Shown in pieces: positions 55,126 to 64,000 of a DNA stretch of 64,000 nt. How positions within the stretch are numbered: the stretch's first letter is position 1; each line of letters begins with the position of its first letter. The stretch lies in the NCBI GenBank assembly GCA_019638255.1, contig JAHBUD010000001.1:1550001-1614000 (forward strand), written 5' to 3'. The notes under the pieces are model-generated. The model was not told the DNA's origin. It saw only the letters and a list, made by a program, of their open reading frames with translations, and searched no databases. The translations under genes were made by a program, and so were the position numbers. Source of the DNA: Cyclobacteriaceae bacterium. Its GTDB lineage: Bacteria > Bacteroidota > Bacteroidia > Cytophagales > Cyclobacteriaceae.

Positions 55126-56436
55126 CTAACTCTCCTTGCCCATCTTAATCAGTCGCTCTACATCGTTGTTCACGGCCAGTATCAATAGACAGGTTGCGGT
55201 ACAAAACACCGGGCTGGTAATGCAATGGTGGCCGTTCCAACTGCCGTCATTGTTCTGGATTTTCACCAACCGGCCACTCATGTTGTCGTACCAGCTTTTC
55301 CAGCTTTGATCTTTGCCGATGATCATGCCCTCACCGGTTTGCAGGTAGCTCATAAATTCTTCACCACCATTGTTGCCAAAGCCATCCAGCACATCATCGC
55401 GTTGAGCAGTTTGTTTGGCAGATTCGTACACTTCATACGCTGTGGCATAGCGAATGGCCTCATCTTTGGAGAAACCAATTTTTTCCAGATTTTCAGCAGA
55501 AGGCGGTGCACTTTGAGCCAATCGGCCACTGCCTTTGGCCCTTTCCATTTCTTCTTGTACCCTGCGGGCTTCTTTTGCGCTGGCTCGAGTTGAACCGGAC
55601 ACTGAATAAAGTACAATACCAGCACCCCGATCAGTTTTGGATTCACCGGTTTTAGCATTGTAATTATTTTTCTGGAACTCACGCGACTTGTTCAAGGCGT
55701 CTTCATCAACATTAGCGCCATTGGCTTGCGCTGCTTCCAGTGCTGTGGTAGCAAACGATGACTGCAATACACCCGCCCATCCATCACCAGTCATACTGCC
55801 ATCACGATCCTGTGCGCGTTGTATTTTAGCTACGCAGGTATTCAGGTTTTTCTTTACTCGTGCCTGCAGTGCCTTGTCGTGTTGCGCATGTTCTATCACG
55901 TTTGACAGAAACTGTGAAGCCAACACTACATCAATGTTCGCACCCAGCTTGGTTTGAATTTGTGTGCCGGTGAGTTCAGTAATGTTGTAAGTGGCGGCCG
56001 GTGATTGTTCCACTGCACGGAGTATGTATTCAAGAGCTTTATTTAATTGTGCTGCGTATTCACCTTTGGTTAGTGTACTGCCGCTTCGTAATATGGCCAT
56101 GGCCACCATACTGGTGGTGGCTGGGTCAGTTTGTACTGCATGAGGGTCCATAACGTGTTGACGACTGTGACTGCCGGCCCCCCAACCACCATTATTGTTC
56201 TGAGCTTTCGCCAACCAGGTTAACCCACGGTTTACCGATGTAGCAACACGATCGGGAGTTTTATACATAAAGCTGGAGTCCGATCTTTCTTCACCCATAA
56301 CGGTTAGAAAGACACAGCCTTTAGGTATTTCCCGCAACGGTTTTTCGGGCTTTTCTACTTTTAAAGTAAAGGCTACCAGCGAGAATGCCAGTGTAGCTGC
56401 CCCTACTGCAATTGGAATGAATTTAAGCGTTTTCAT
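55126..56436 (-). CDS. Exported alpha-alpha-toroid (prenyltransferase/squalene-cyclase-fold) protein
   Basis: 436 residues from ATG 56436 (an ATG two codons earlier is possible). An N-terminal membrane segment (about 8-24) suggests export or anchoring. Repeats of the QxxxGxW type are visible: AKAQNNNGGWGAG, RAQDRDGSMTGDGWAG and KIQNNDGSWNGHHC. These form the alpha-alpha barrel of prenyltransferases, squalene cyclases and complement-like thioester proteins. The cyclase DDTAD-like aspartate motif is not seen, so it is probably not a cyclase. It lies downstream of permease 3 with a 117-bp gap. Confidence 0.7.
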   Translation of the reverse strand: MKTLKFIPIAVGAATLAFSLVAFTLKVEKPEKPLREIPKGCVFLTVMGEERSDSSFMYKTPDRVATSVNRGLTWLAKAQNNNGGWGAGSHSRQHVMDPHAVQTDPATTSMVAMAILRSGSTLTKGEYAAQLNKALEYILRAVEQSPAATYNITELTGTQIQTKLGANIDVVLASQFLSNVIEHAQHDKALQARVKKNLNTCVAKIQRAQDRDGSMTGDGWAGVLQSSFATTALEAAQANGANVDEDALNKSREFQKNNYNAKTGESKTDRGAGIVLYSVSGSTRASAKEARRVQEEMERAKGSGRLAQSAPPSAENLEKIGFSKDEAIRYATAYEVYESAKQTAQRDDVLDGFGNNGGEEFMSYLQTGEGMIIGKDQSWKSWYDNMSGRLVKIQNNDGSWNGHHCITSPVFCTATCLLILAVNNDVERLIKMGKES

Positions 56437-56553
56437 ATGCATTGGTTTTGTTTACAATGCCTATGATGCAAGAGAGGTCACGATTCCATAAAAATATATT
56501 GAATGTGCTCGGATTCCTCTCAATCTCCTGTTAGTAGAGGGGAAGGGTGAGGT

Positions 56554-58986
56554 TTACTCACCCCTCAACGAATCCACCGGATTACCCATAGCTGCGCGGA
56601 AAGCCTGAATGCTTATGGTAAGCAAAGCAACAACAAGTGCCAATAAACCTGCAGAACCAATAATCCAAGGATTGAAATGAATGCGGTATGCGAAACCTTC
56701 AAGCCAGTAACGCTCCAGCATGTACCATGTTAAAGGTATGGCCAGTATGAAGGCGATAACAATAAGTTTGGCGAAATCTTTACTTAACAAAAACACCACC
56801 TGACTCACTGTTGCACCCATCACTTTACGGATGCTGATTTCTTTGGCACGTTGTTCTGCCGAATAGGTGGCAAGTCCGAGCAATCCTAAACACGCAATGA
56901 TAATGGCCAACCCGGTAAAGATGATGAACACCTGTCCCATGCGTTCCTCAGCTTTATATTTTGCCGCGAAGTTTGAATCGAGAAAGCTGTACTCAAGCGG
57001 TGCCTGAGGTGCGTATTTCTTCCAGGTTTCTTCAACCAACTTTATGTTCTTTTGGATATCATCAGATGCAAAGCGAATACCGGCTTCAAAATTTGGTTCC
57101 GGTCCCAACATAATAATCATGGGTCGTATGTTGCTTTTTAGTGATTCATAATTGAAATTTTTAATCACACCAATTACGTTTAATTCATTTCCTTCCAGGG
57201 TGTTGAACCGTGAAAGAATCTTTTTGCCTTCAAAGGTATCCCAGCCCAATTGGCGGAACGCTGCTTCGTTAATCAGGCATGCGGCTGTATCAGTTTTGAA
57301 ATCGCGGGAGAAAAACCGGCCCTCTGCGAGTTGATACCCCATGGTTTCCAGGCCATCGTAATCGATCGTGTATACGGTGAGTAACTGCTCTTGTCCCGTG
57401 TCAGGAATCCGGAACACTGAGCTCCAATCTACATTGGGTGGCATGCGGTTGGCGAAGGTGACACTCTCAATTTCCGGGTATTGTTTTAATTCGTTCTTAA
57501 AGGCTTCACCATTTTTAGCGAGATTCAAGGTGTGAAGGAGCGTCATGATGTTTCGCTTATCGAATCCAAGGTTTTGCTGCTGAACAAATTTGAGTTGCTG
57601 GAACACCATCAGGGTCGCAATGATTAACCCAATGGAAATAAAAAACTGAAAGACCACCAACGCGTTGCGGATACCGGAGCTTTTAAAACCAGCCCGCACT
57701 TTTCCTTTCAACACTTCTGCAGGTTTGAAGGCGGTAAGGTAAAAGGCCGGGTAGCTTCCGGCCAACGCACCGATAAGTATGGTAAAGACAATCAGACCTA
57801 TCAGGAACATCGGGCTGAGCAACGAAGAAAACGCAATGTTTTTAGCTGTAATGGAATTAAAGAAATTCAATGAAAAGGACACCAGCATCAGCGCCAGCAA
57901 AACGGAAAGAATCGTGTACAGATACGACTCCATCATAAACTGACCAATAAGTTTGTGGCGCAATGCCCCAATGGTTTTACGAATGCCTACTTCCTTGGCG
58001 CGATTGGCTGCCCGTGCCGTGCTCAGGTTCATAAAGTTTATACATGCCAATACAATCAGAAAGAAGGCAATCATCCCGAAGAGGTAGAGATACCGGATGT
58101 TTCCATTGGGTTCAAGTTCATCTGAAAATTGCGAATGCAAATGGATACTGGTAAGCGGTTGCGAACTGAACCTTATGTAACTTCCGGTTTCCGCTAATTG
58201 CTGCATTGTCATTTGAAGAAACATCTCAACTTCTTTCGCGATGTAGGTGTTAACAAAAAAGTCATATTTATTATCCACATCTTCAATAGTAGTGTTGGGT
58301 TTGATTTTGAAATATGACACAACGGCACTGTTCAGCCAAACCGGATATTTCAGCTGTTCCCACGTTGTGATGGAAAGAAGGAAATCAAATTTAAGGTGCG
58401 AATTGTGCGGAACATCGGCAGCAATGCCGGTTACCTCTGCTTTTGTTTCACCCTGGCTGCCTATAAGAAATATCTTTCCAATAGGAGAAAGATCACCGGG
58501 GCCGGTATAACCAAAGTATTTTTTAGCGGTTGATTCGGTAATCACCACTTTGTTTGGTCCATTTAATACCTCTTTTGGATTTCCAACCAGTAGTTGAAAA
58601 CTGAAGAAATTAAAAAAGTTTGAATCCGATAACAGAAAACGATTTTCGGTAAAGGTCTTGTCATCAAACCGCACAGGAATTGTATTCCATTTGGTTACGC
58701 GTATAACGGATTCTACAGCCGGCACATCTTTAAGCAACGCCTCCGGCATAGGCAGGCCGGTAAAGACGGTGCTAAACTCCTGATCATTGAGTTTGGCAGA
58801 CATCACGCTGCGATACATACGGTCAGCGTCCGTATGAAAGCGATCATAACTTATTTCATCTACAATGTAAAGAATCAACAACAAGGTGCTGGTAATACCA
58901 ATCGTTAACCCAAAGATGTTAATAGCCGAATAAACCTTTTGGCGACTTAGTATGCGAAGGGTGGTAAGGATGTAATTGCGTAGCAT
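56554..58986 (-). CDS. FtsX/MacB-type ABC transporter permease (3 of 6)
   Basis: 810 residues (MLRNYILTTLRILSRQKVYS). Duplicated PCD-FtsX layout with FtsX motifs RAKEVGIRKTIGALRHKLIG and RAKEISIRKVMGATVSQVVF. Last gene of the tandem run 6-5-4-3 on the minus strand, 12 bp after permease 4. Confidence 0.88.
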   Translation of the reverse strand: MLRNYILTTLRILSRQKVYSAINIFGLTIGITSTLLLILYIVDEISYDRFHTDADRMYRSVMSAKLNDQEFSTVFTGLPMPEALLKDVPAVESVIRVTKWNTIPVRFDDKTFTENRFLLSDSNFFNFFSFQLLVGNPKEVLNGPNKVVITESTAKKYFGYTGPGDLSPIGKIFLIGSQGETKAEVTGIAADVPHNSHLKFDFLLSITTWEQLKYPVWLNSAVVSYFKIKPNTTIEDVDNKYDFFVNTYIAKEVEMFLQMTMQQLAETGSYIRFSSQPLTSIHLHSQFSDELEPNGNIRYLYLFGMIAFFLIVLACINFMNLSTARAANRAKEVGIRKTIGALRHKLIGQFMMESYLYTILSVLLALMLVSFSLNFFNSITAKNIAFSSLLSPMFLIGLIVFTILIGALAGSYPAFYLTAFKPAEVLKGKVRAGFKSSGIRNALVVFQFFISIGLIIATLMVFQQLKFVQQQNLGFDKRNIMTLLHTLNLAKNGEAFKNELKQYPEIESVTFANRMPPNVDWSSVFRIPDTGQEQLLTVYTIDYDGLETMGYQLAEGRFFSRDFKTDTAACLINEAAFRQLGWDTFEGKKILSRFNTLEGNELNVIGVIKNFNYESLKSNIRPMIIMLGPEPNFEAGIRFASDDIQKNIKLVEETWKKYAPQAPLEYSFLDSNFAAKYKAEERMGQVFIIFTGLAIIIACLGLLGLATYSAEQRAKEISIRKVMGATVSQVVFLLSKDFAKLIVIAFILAIPLTWYMLERYWLEGFAYRIHFNPWIIGSAGLLALVVALLTISIQAFRAAMGNPVDSLRGE

Positions 58987-58998
58987 AGGTTTTAAAAT

Positions 58999-61368
58999 TT
59001 ATTCGTTTCGTAAACTGTTCACCGGGTTATTTACCGCAGCCCGTAAGGCCTGGGTGCTAACAATAACTAAGGCTACGATTAATGCAGAGAGGCCAGCCAA
59101 TGGATATATCCACCAGGGTATGGTAATGCGGTAAGGATATTCCTCCAGAAAACCGGTTAAGAACCAGCCTGCCAAGGGGGCAAAAAGTACAAATGAAATA
59201 ATGACAAGGCGTGAAAAGTCCTTGGAAATAAGCAATACCAAACCCGTTACGGTGGCGCCCAATACTTTTCTGATGCTCACTTCTTTTGAACGTTGCTCGG
59301 CTGTAAAGGCGGCCAAACCAAATAAACCCAGCGCAGTAATGGTAAGCGCCAGTACGGCAAACACTTTAGCCAGGTTACTGATCAGGTTAATCGATGAAAA
59401 TTTCTTTTCAAACTCCACGTCAGCAAAGCGGTAGGCAAAGGGGTAGGTGGGGTTTAAGCGTTTGAATACATCTTCCACCTTACTGATGGCAGCCGGCAGG
59501 TCGGCTGTCTTTTCCAACCTAAGGGTTATGGTGCTCGTCCAGGTAGGAACAAACACAACAGTCATGGGCGCTATCGGCTCATAGGGTGAATTCATGATTA
59601 CATTTTCAGTAACGCCTACAATTGTCCATTCACCGTCCCACATATTAATTGTAGAGCCTATGGGCTCTTCAAGCTCCATCACATCAACGGCTGCCTGGTT
59701 GATAATCACACTGGTTGAATCGTTGAACTCGGAAGAAAAATCGCGCCCGGCAATCAGCTTCATGCCCATGGTTTGAACGTAGTCGTATTCGGTGGCAATG
59801 GTTGTAAAGATCACGCGTGTTCCGGGTGTCATTCCCGGCCATTCAACCGTGTTGTTGGAAAATATAGATGTAATCGGGCTGTTGGATTTGGTTACAGATT
59901 TAACGGCACCCGTGGCAATCAATTCGTTTTTAATGGTTTGATAGCTGCTTTCCAGTTCATTGTTTGTCCAAACCATCATCAGGTTTTCCCGGTCATACCC
60001 AATCTCGCGATCTTTTACGTGCATGATCTGCTGGTAAATAACAATGGTGCCGATGATCAAAAAAATAGAGAAACCGAATTGTAGCGTTACCAGTATTTTA
60101 CGTGGCAAGCTGGCATATTTTCCGGTTTGAATTTTTCCCTTTAAAACCCGAACGGGTTGAAATGATGATAGGTAGAAGGCCGGGTAGCTACCGGCCAACG
60201 TGCCGGTAATCAGTATTAATATAACCGCCCCTGCCCAAAGGTAAGGATTGCTGTAGTCGATGGAAAGTTTTTTACTCACCAATGTATTGTACAGCGGCAA
60301 CGATACTTCCACCAGCACAATCGCCAACAGAAAGGCAAACGTGGTAATAAGAATTGACTCACCCAGAAATTGAAAGATGAGCTCCTTTTTTCGTGAGCCG
60401 ATGCTTTTACGAATGCCAACTTCACGGGCCCGCTTTTCTGAACGAGCTGTGGCCAAATTCATAAAGTTGATGCAAGCAATGAGCAAAACGAAAATGGCAA
60501 TGGCCCCGAATAATTTCACATACTCAATCATGCCCCCGGTGGCCTTTCCATTTTCAAATTTGGAGTACAATCGCAGGTCGGTGATCGGGTGAAGAAACAC
60601 CTCAGGGTTCGGAATGGTGTCCTGAACTTTTTTCTTTACGATGTCGCGGATTGCGGCAGTAACTTCCTCCTGCGTGCTTCCGGGCTCCAGCTCCACATAC
60701 ATTTGAAAGGAATTGTTACCCCAATTATCGCGTGAGTTGCGAACCCACTGCATAATCGATTCATAGTAGGCAAAGGGAAGAAGATAATGGTAATTTGAAA
60801 ATGTAGTTTGATCGGGAAAATTTTTCATTACTCCGGTAACTTTCAACTCCCGTTTATTATCCAGTTTCACAAATTTGTTCAGCGGGTCTTCATCGCCAAA
60901 AAGGGCAGTTGCAACACCTTCTGTCAGCACAATTGAATTCAGGTCATCCAGGGCGGTGTTTGCATCACCCTGTATCAGCGGAAAGGTGAACATTTTCAAA
61001 AAATCTTCACTCACGGCAAGACCTACCTTGGTAATTTTGTTTTCGCCCACGGTTAGCAAAAATCCTTCGCCCCAGTTGGTCATCACCGAGTGCTTGATTT
61101 TTTGCGAGTGTTCAGGCAACGCTTCTTTTAATGGGTAGGGTAGCGCAGTTTGTGATCCCCTTTGTCCTGAGAATGTTTGGTTCATCATTACCTTATACAG
61201 GTTTTCACGCTTTTCGTGAAAGCGATCAAACTGGTATTCATCGGCAATCCACAGCATAATTAAAATGCTGCAGGCAATGCCTATGGATAACCCGAAAATG
61301 TTGATGAACGAATACGTAATGTTTCGTTGAAGATTACGCAGGGCGATTTTGAGATAGTTAAGGAGCAT
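58999..61368 (-). CDS. FtsX/MacB-type ABC transporter permease (4 of 6)
   Basis: 789 residues (MLLNYLKIALRNLQRNITYS). PCD-FtsX-PCD-FtsX, with RAREVGIRKSIGSRKKELIF and RSKEVSIRKVLGATVTGLVL. It begins 19 bp after permease 5 and ends 12 bp before permease 3. Confidence 0.88.
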   Translation of the reverse strand: MLLNYLKIALRNLQRNITYSFINIFGLSIGIACSILIMLWIADEYQFDRFHEKRENLYKVMMNQTFSGQRGSQTALPYPLKEALPEHSQKIKHSVMTNWGEGFLLTVGENKITKVGLAVSEDFLKMFTFPLIQGDANTALDDLNSIVLTEGVATALFGDEDPLNKFVKLDNKRELKVTGVMKNFPDQTTFSNYHYLLPFAYYESIMQWVRNSRDNWGNNSFQMYVELEPGSTQEEVTAAIRDIVKKKVQDTIPNPEVFLHPITDLRLYSKFENGKATGGMIEYVKLFGAIAIFVLLIACINFMNLATARSEKRAREVGIRKSIGSRKKELIFQFLGESILITTFAFLLAIVLVEVSLPLYNTLVSKKLSIDYSNPYLWAGAVILILITGTLAGSYPAFYLSSFQPVRVLKGKIQTGKYASLPRKILVTLQFGFSIFLIIGTIVIYQQIMHVKDREIGYDRENLMMVWTNNELESSYQTIKNELIATGAVKSVTKSNSPITSIFSNNTVEWPGMTPGTRVIFTTIATEYDYVQTMGMKLIAGRDFSSEFNDSTSVIINQAAVDVMELEEPIGSTINMWDGEWTIVGVTENVIMNSPYEPIAPMTVVFVPTWTSTITLRLEKTADLPAAISKVEDVFKRLNPTYPFAYRFADVEFEKKFSSINLISNLAKVFAVLALTITALGLFGLAAFTAEQRSKEVSIRKVLGATVTGLVLLISKDFSRLVIISFVLFAPLAGWFLTGFLEEYPYRITIPWWIYPLAGLSALIVALVIVSTQALRAAVNNPVNSLRNE

Positions 61369-61387
61369 ATTCTATTTGTTGATAAAA

Positions 61388-63838
61388 TTATTCGCTACGA
61401 AGTGAGTTTACTGGATTAGCCATGGCTGCCCTGATGGATTCAAACCCAACCGTGAGCCAGGTAATCACCAGGGAGATAATACCGGTAATAATAAAAACGG
61501 TCACATTCAATTCGATTTTGTAGGCGAAGGACTGAAGCCATTTGTTCATGGCATAGTATCCAACGGGTGCAGCGATTACAAGTGCGATAATCACCAGTAC
61601 TACAAATTCTTTCGAAAGCATCCCTATAATACTGCTCACTGAACCACCCAAAACTTTTCGGATTCCGATTTCTTTTACTTTGCGTTCGGCTATGTAAACT
61701 GATAATCCATACAGGCCAAGGCAGGAAATGATGATGGCTAACGTGGTAAACACAAATATGATTTTTGAAACGCGCTGATCATTTTGGTATTGACGCCCCA
61801 CACTATCACTTAAAAAGTCTGTTTCAAACGGAGTTCGCTGAACCAGCTCTTTCCATTTAACTTCCATTTGCTGAATTACATGTTGATAGCTTTGAGGGCT
61901 TACCGATGCAATGATGAAATTATAGTTTCCACGATTAGCCGGTATCCAAAATATAAGCGGATTAATGGATTCATGAAGTGAAAATTGATGGAAGTCGTCA
62001 ACCACACCAATAATTTCATGCGTGAAGGTTTGCCCTTGCCATTCAGAAAGCAGCTGTGTTCCCAATGCTTCTTCCAGCGGAATATCAAGGGTTTGCAGAC
62101 TGGCCTTATTTACCATGATTTTACGATGGGGATGTGCATACGAAAAGCTGTCCGTTTCATACACTGGTGTCCTGCCGGCCAATAATTTAATGTCCAGTAA
62201 ATCAAAATAGGTTTCGTCTACCACAGTGTTGCGGTGGATGATGCCCCGGTCTTGCGATGACCCTTTCGGGTAAACAGCAAAATCGCTCAGCATGGGTGTA
62301 GAAGGCAAACTGCGTGCTGCGGATACTTTCTCAACACCGCCAATTTGAGCAAATAAGTTTTTCAGCTGAAGGTACTGTTGTTTCGCTTCGTGGGTGCGCA
62401 ACGGGATCATGATTTTATATTCCGGATCGAAACCCAGTGGTTTGCTTAAAATAAAATTCAGTTGACGCTGAATAATAACAATAGAAGAAATTAGCGTGAT
62501 TGAGATGACAAACTGAAATACAACCAGGCTCTTTCTTAGAAAATTAGAGCTGCCTCCGCTCAGGCGTTTGTCTTTTAAAACGGTGGCAGGTTGAAATGAT
62601 GATAAGAAAAATGCCGGATAACTTCCTGCAACCAGTGCCGTAACCATGCCAATGAGCAACATGATACCCAGAATAAACGATATGCTAATCGATTGGAGGC
62701 TTAGCGCCTTTTGGGTAAGGTCATTGAAAAAGGGTAAGGTTATTTGTACCAGGACCAAAGCCAGTAGTAACGCCAGCAATACAATGGTCATGGATTCACC
62801 TAAGAACTGACGGATAAGATTTTGACGTGTAGCTCCCAACGATTTACGCACCCCCACCTCACCGGCTCGTTGTGAAGCCTTAGCCGTTGTCAGATTCATA
62901 AAGTTGATGCAAGCCAATAGTAAAATAAATATCCCGATTGATCCTAGAATATAGATGTAGTCGATATTACCGGCTTCGGTCATGCCGAATGAATTTTGAA
63001 AATCAGAATGGAGATGAATTTTGTCTAATGATTGGAGATGCATCTCTTTTTGCAACCCGGCATTCTTTAAATCTGTGCCTGAATGTCTTTCAATCAACAC
63101 TGGAATTTTTTCTTCCACCGTGTTTGGTGATGTGTTTGGTCTCATCTTCACATAGCTGATAACAAAATTCTGCCAGGCCCAGGTGGTTGTTGTGTTGATG
63201 AAATTGCCCAAGGGGTGACCGTTCATGCTCATGTAAAAGGAAGCATTGACGTGCGAAGGCTTGGGATTTGGTTTGAGTACTCCACTGATAAACAGTGTAT
63301 CGGTATACTGACCACTGCTGATGATGATGGATTTATCCAGCGCCTCCGCTTTTCCGAAAATTTTTTCGGCCAGCTCAGCGGTAATGACCACCGTATTGGG
63401 GCGGTCAAGTGCGGTTTGCGGATTGCCTTCCTGAAACTCAAAAGAGAAAACATCGAAGAATGTCGAGTCGGCCAGGTAGCCTGTCTTTTCATAGAACAGG
63501 TTTTCTTCGTATCGGATCAGGTGTTGTTCTACTTCCGGAATGGGAACTAAACGTGTTGCAGTCTCTATTTCTGGAAATTCCTGAGCCAACGCCATTGCCA
63601 CCGGGGGCGAGGTGCGCGGAAATGACTCTGTACTTCCATCGCGGGAGAAAACACTGTAAATGCGGTAAATGCGCTCGTGATCAATGAAGTGTTGTTCGTA
63701 ACGGAACTCATCATGAATGTAAAGGACCAGCAAAACACAGCAAGCCATGCCCACAGCAAGACCACCAATATTGATCATGGAGAAGGCTTTGTGTTTGAGC
63801 AGGTTGCGAATGGCGATGGCTAGGTAATTTCGGAACAT
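61388..63838 (-). CDS. FtsX/MacB-type ABC transporter permease (5 of 6)
   Basis: 816 residues (MFRNYLAIAIRNLLKHKAFS). Same duplicated layout, with RAGEVGVRKSLGATRQNLIR and KVKEIGIRKVLGGSVSSIIG. It begins 12 bp after the stop of permease 6. Confidence 0.88.
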   Translation of the reverse strand: MFRNYLAIAIRNLLKHKAFSMINIGGLAVGMACCVLLVLYIHDEFRYEQHFIDHERIYRIYSVFSRDGSTESFPRTSPPVAMALAQEFPEIETATRLVPIPEVEQHLIRYEENLFYEKTGYLADSTFFDVFSFEFQEGNPQTALDRPNTVVITAELAEKIFGKAEALDKSIIISSGQYTDTLFISGVLKPNPKPSHVNASFYMSMNGHPLGNFINTTTTWAWQNFVISYVKMRPNTSPNTVEEKIPVLIERHSGTDLKNAGLQKEMHLQSLDKIHLHSDFQNSFGMTEAGNIDYIYILGSIGIFILLLACINFMNLTTAKASQRAGEVGVRKSLGATRQNLIRQFLGESMTIVLLALLLALVLVQITLPFFNDLTQKALSLQSISISFILGIMLLIGMVTALVAGSYPAFFLSSFQPATVLKDKRLSGGSSNFLRKSLVVFQFVISITLISSIVIIQRQLNFILSKPLGFDPEYKIMIPLRTHEAKQQYLQLKNLFAQIGGVEKVSAARSLPSTPMLSDFAVYPKGSSQDRGIIHRNTVVDETYFDLLDIKLLAGRTPVYETDSFSYAHPHRKIMVNKASLQTLDIPLEEALGTQLLSEWQGQTFTHEIIGVVDDFHQFSLHESINPLIFWIPANRGNYNFIIASVSPQSYQHVIQQMEVKWKELVQRTPFETDFLSDSVGRQYQNDQRVSKIIFVFTTLAIIISCLGLYGLSVYIAERKVKEIGIRKVLGGSVSSIIGMLSKEFVVLVIIALVIAAPVGYYAMNKWLQSFAYKIELNVTVFIITGIISLVITWLTVGFESIRAAMANPVNSLRSE

Positions 63839-63850
63839 ACTAAATGGGAT

Positions 63851-64000
63851 TTATTCGTTTCGTAATGATAGCGTTGGATTTGCCAAAGCTGCTTTTACTG
63901 ATTGATACATTACTGTAAGAAATGCAACCACCAGTGTACCGAAAACAGCAATGCCAAACACAGCGTAGCCAATGGTAGTCTTGTAGGCAAATGCCTGCAA
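63851..64000 (-). CDS. FtsX/MacB-type permease C-terminus (6 of 6), runs off the window
   Basis: The last 49 codons plus stop are visible. The frame has LQAFAYKTTIGYAVFGIAVF, a membrane segment, and KAALANPTLSLRNE before the TAA at 63851-63853. The NPxxSLRNE ending is shared by the other permeases (NPVNSLRNE in permease 4, NPVNSLRSE in permease 5). The start is beyond 64000. Confidence 0.85.
   Translation of the reverse strand: MQAFAYKTTIGYAVFGIAVFGTLVVAFLTVMYQSVKAALANPTLSLRNE

Noticed and set aside
49614..64000. Possible prophage or transposon carrying the permease cluster
   Set aside because: No integrase, transposase, tRNA or attachment repeat was found; the base composition looks like that of the neighbours by eye.
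1..64000. tRNA, rRNA, riboswitch and CRISPR signals
   Set aside because: None was seen by eye; a covariance-model search was not possible, so small RNAs may be missed.

Overview
The window looks like a piece of a Bacteroidota chromosome, most likely a Cytophagales-type bacterium. The reasons are several matches to the Bacteroidota -7 promoter element TAnnTTTG, a PorU2-like type IX secretion protein, a set of FtsX/MacB-type orphan permeases, DUF4199, GIN/PspC and HAEPLYID-type proteins, and a fused isobutyryl-CoA mutase. The genus cannot be named from the sequence alone. No rRNA, tRNA, CRISPR array, prophage or complete insertion sequence was seen. Gene content is mainly chromosomal housekeeping, with an accessory-looking second half.

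Layout. 1-4.3 kb: end of an MsbA-like ABC exporter, then a promoter and a tight run of a small membrane protein, gmhA and comM, then a heme oxygenase behind a Fur-box-like palindrome. 4.5-9.3 kb: membrane-tethered LuxR regulator, DUF4199 protein, a DUF1801 gene and a frameshifted second DUF1801 gene, an OmpR-type response regulator, a stress-like protein behind three phased direct repeats, and a bestrophin-type channel. 9.3-18 kb: RNA methyltransferases, a secreted CarboxypepD_reg-like protein, typA, a TPR protein, guaA and a TPR plus periplasmic-binding-fold protein. 18-23.4 kb: three secreted or outer-membrane proteins, hutI, an OsmC protein, apt and a Lon-N-terminal-like protein. 23.4-34 kb: M16 peptidase, two small secreted paralogues, an MlaE-MlaF-MlaD lipid transport operon and IcmF.

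34-49.6 kb: a TPR histidine kinase with an unusual C-terminal STAS-like domain, an ECF sigma / anti-sigma-like / outer-membrane protein operon, a PadR-PspC/GIN pair, a sulfotransferase divergent from a 1653-residue PorU2-like protein, an SRPBCC-like protein and a YdeI-like protein. 49.6-64 kb: six FtsX/MacB-type permeases (the last runs off the window; four lie head-to-tail with 12-19 bp gaps) around a terpenoid-cyclase-fold secreted protein and a decayed membrane-protein gene. No ATPase partner for the permeases lies in the window.

The most notable signals not explained by genes are: a short AT-rich repeat that sits inside two unrelated coding regions in the same reading frame (encoding QLSI), a related palindrome between two genes, the Fur-like palindrome over the heme oxygenase promoter, three helically phased CTAATTC repeats next to a response regulator gene, and several -7 elements so close to the start codon that leaderless mRNAs are likely. 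I found no convincing new defence or mobile system.
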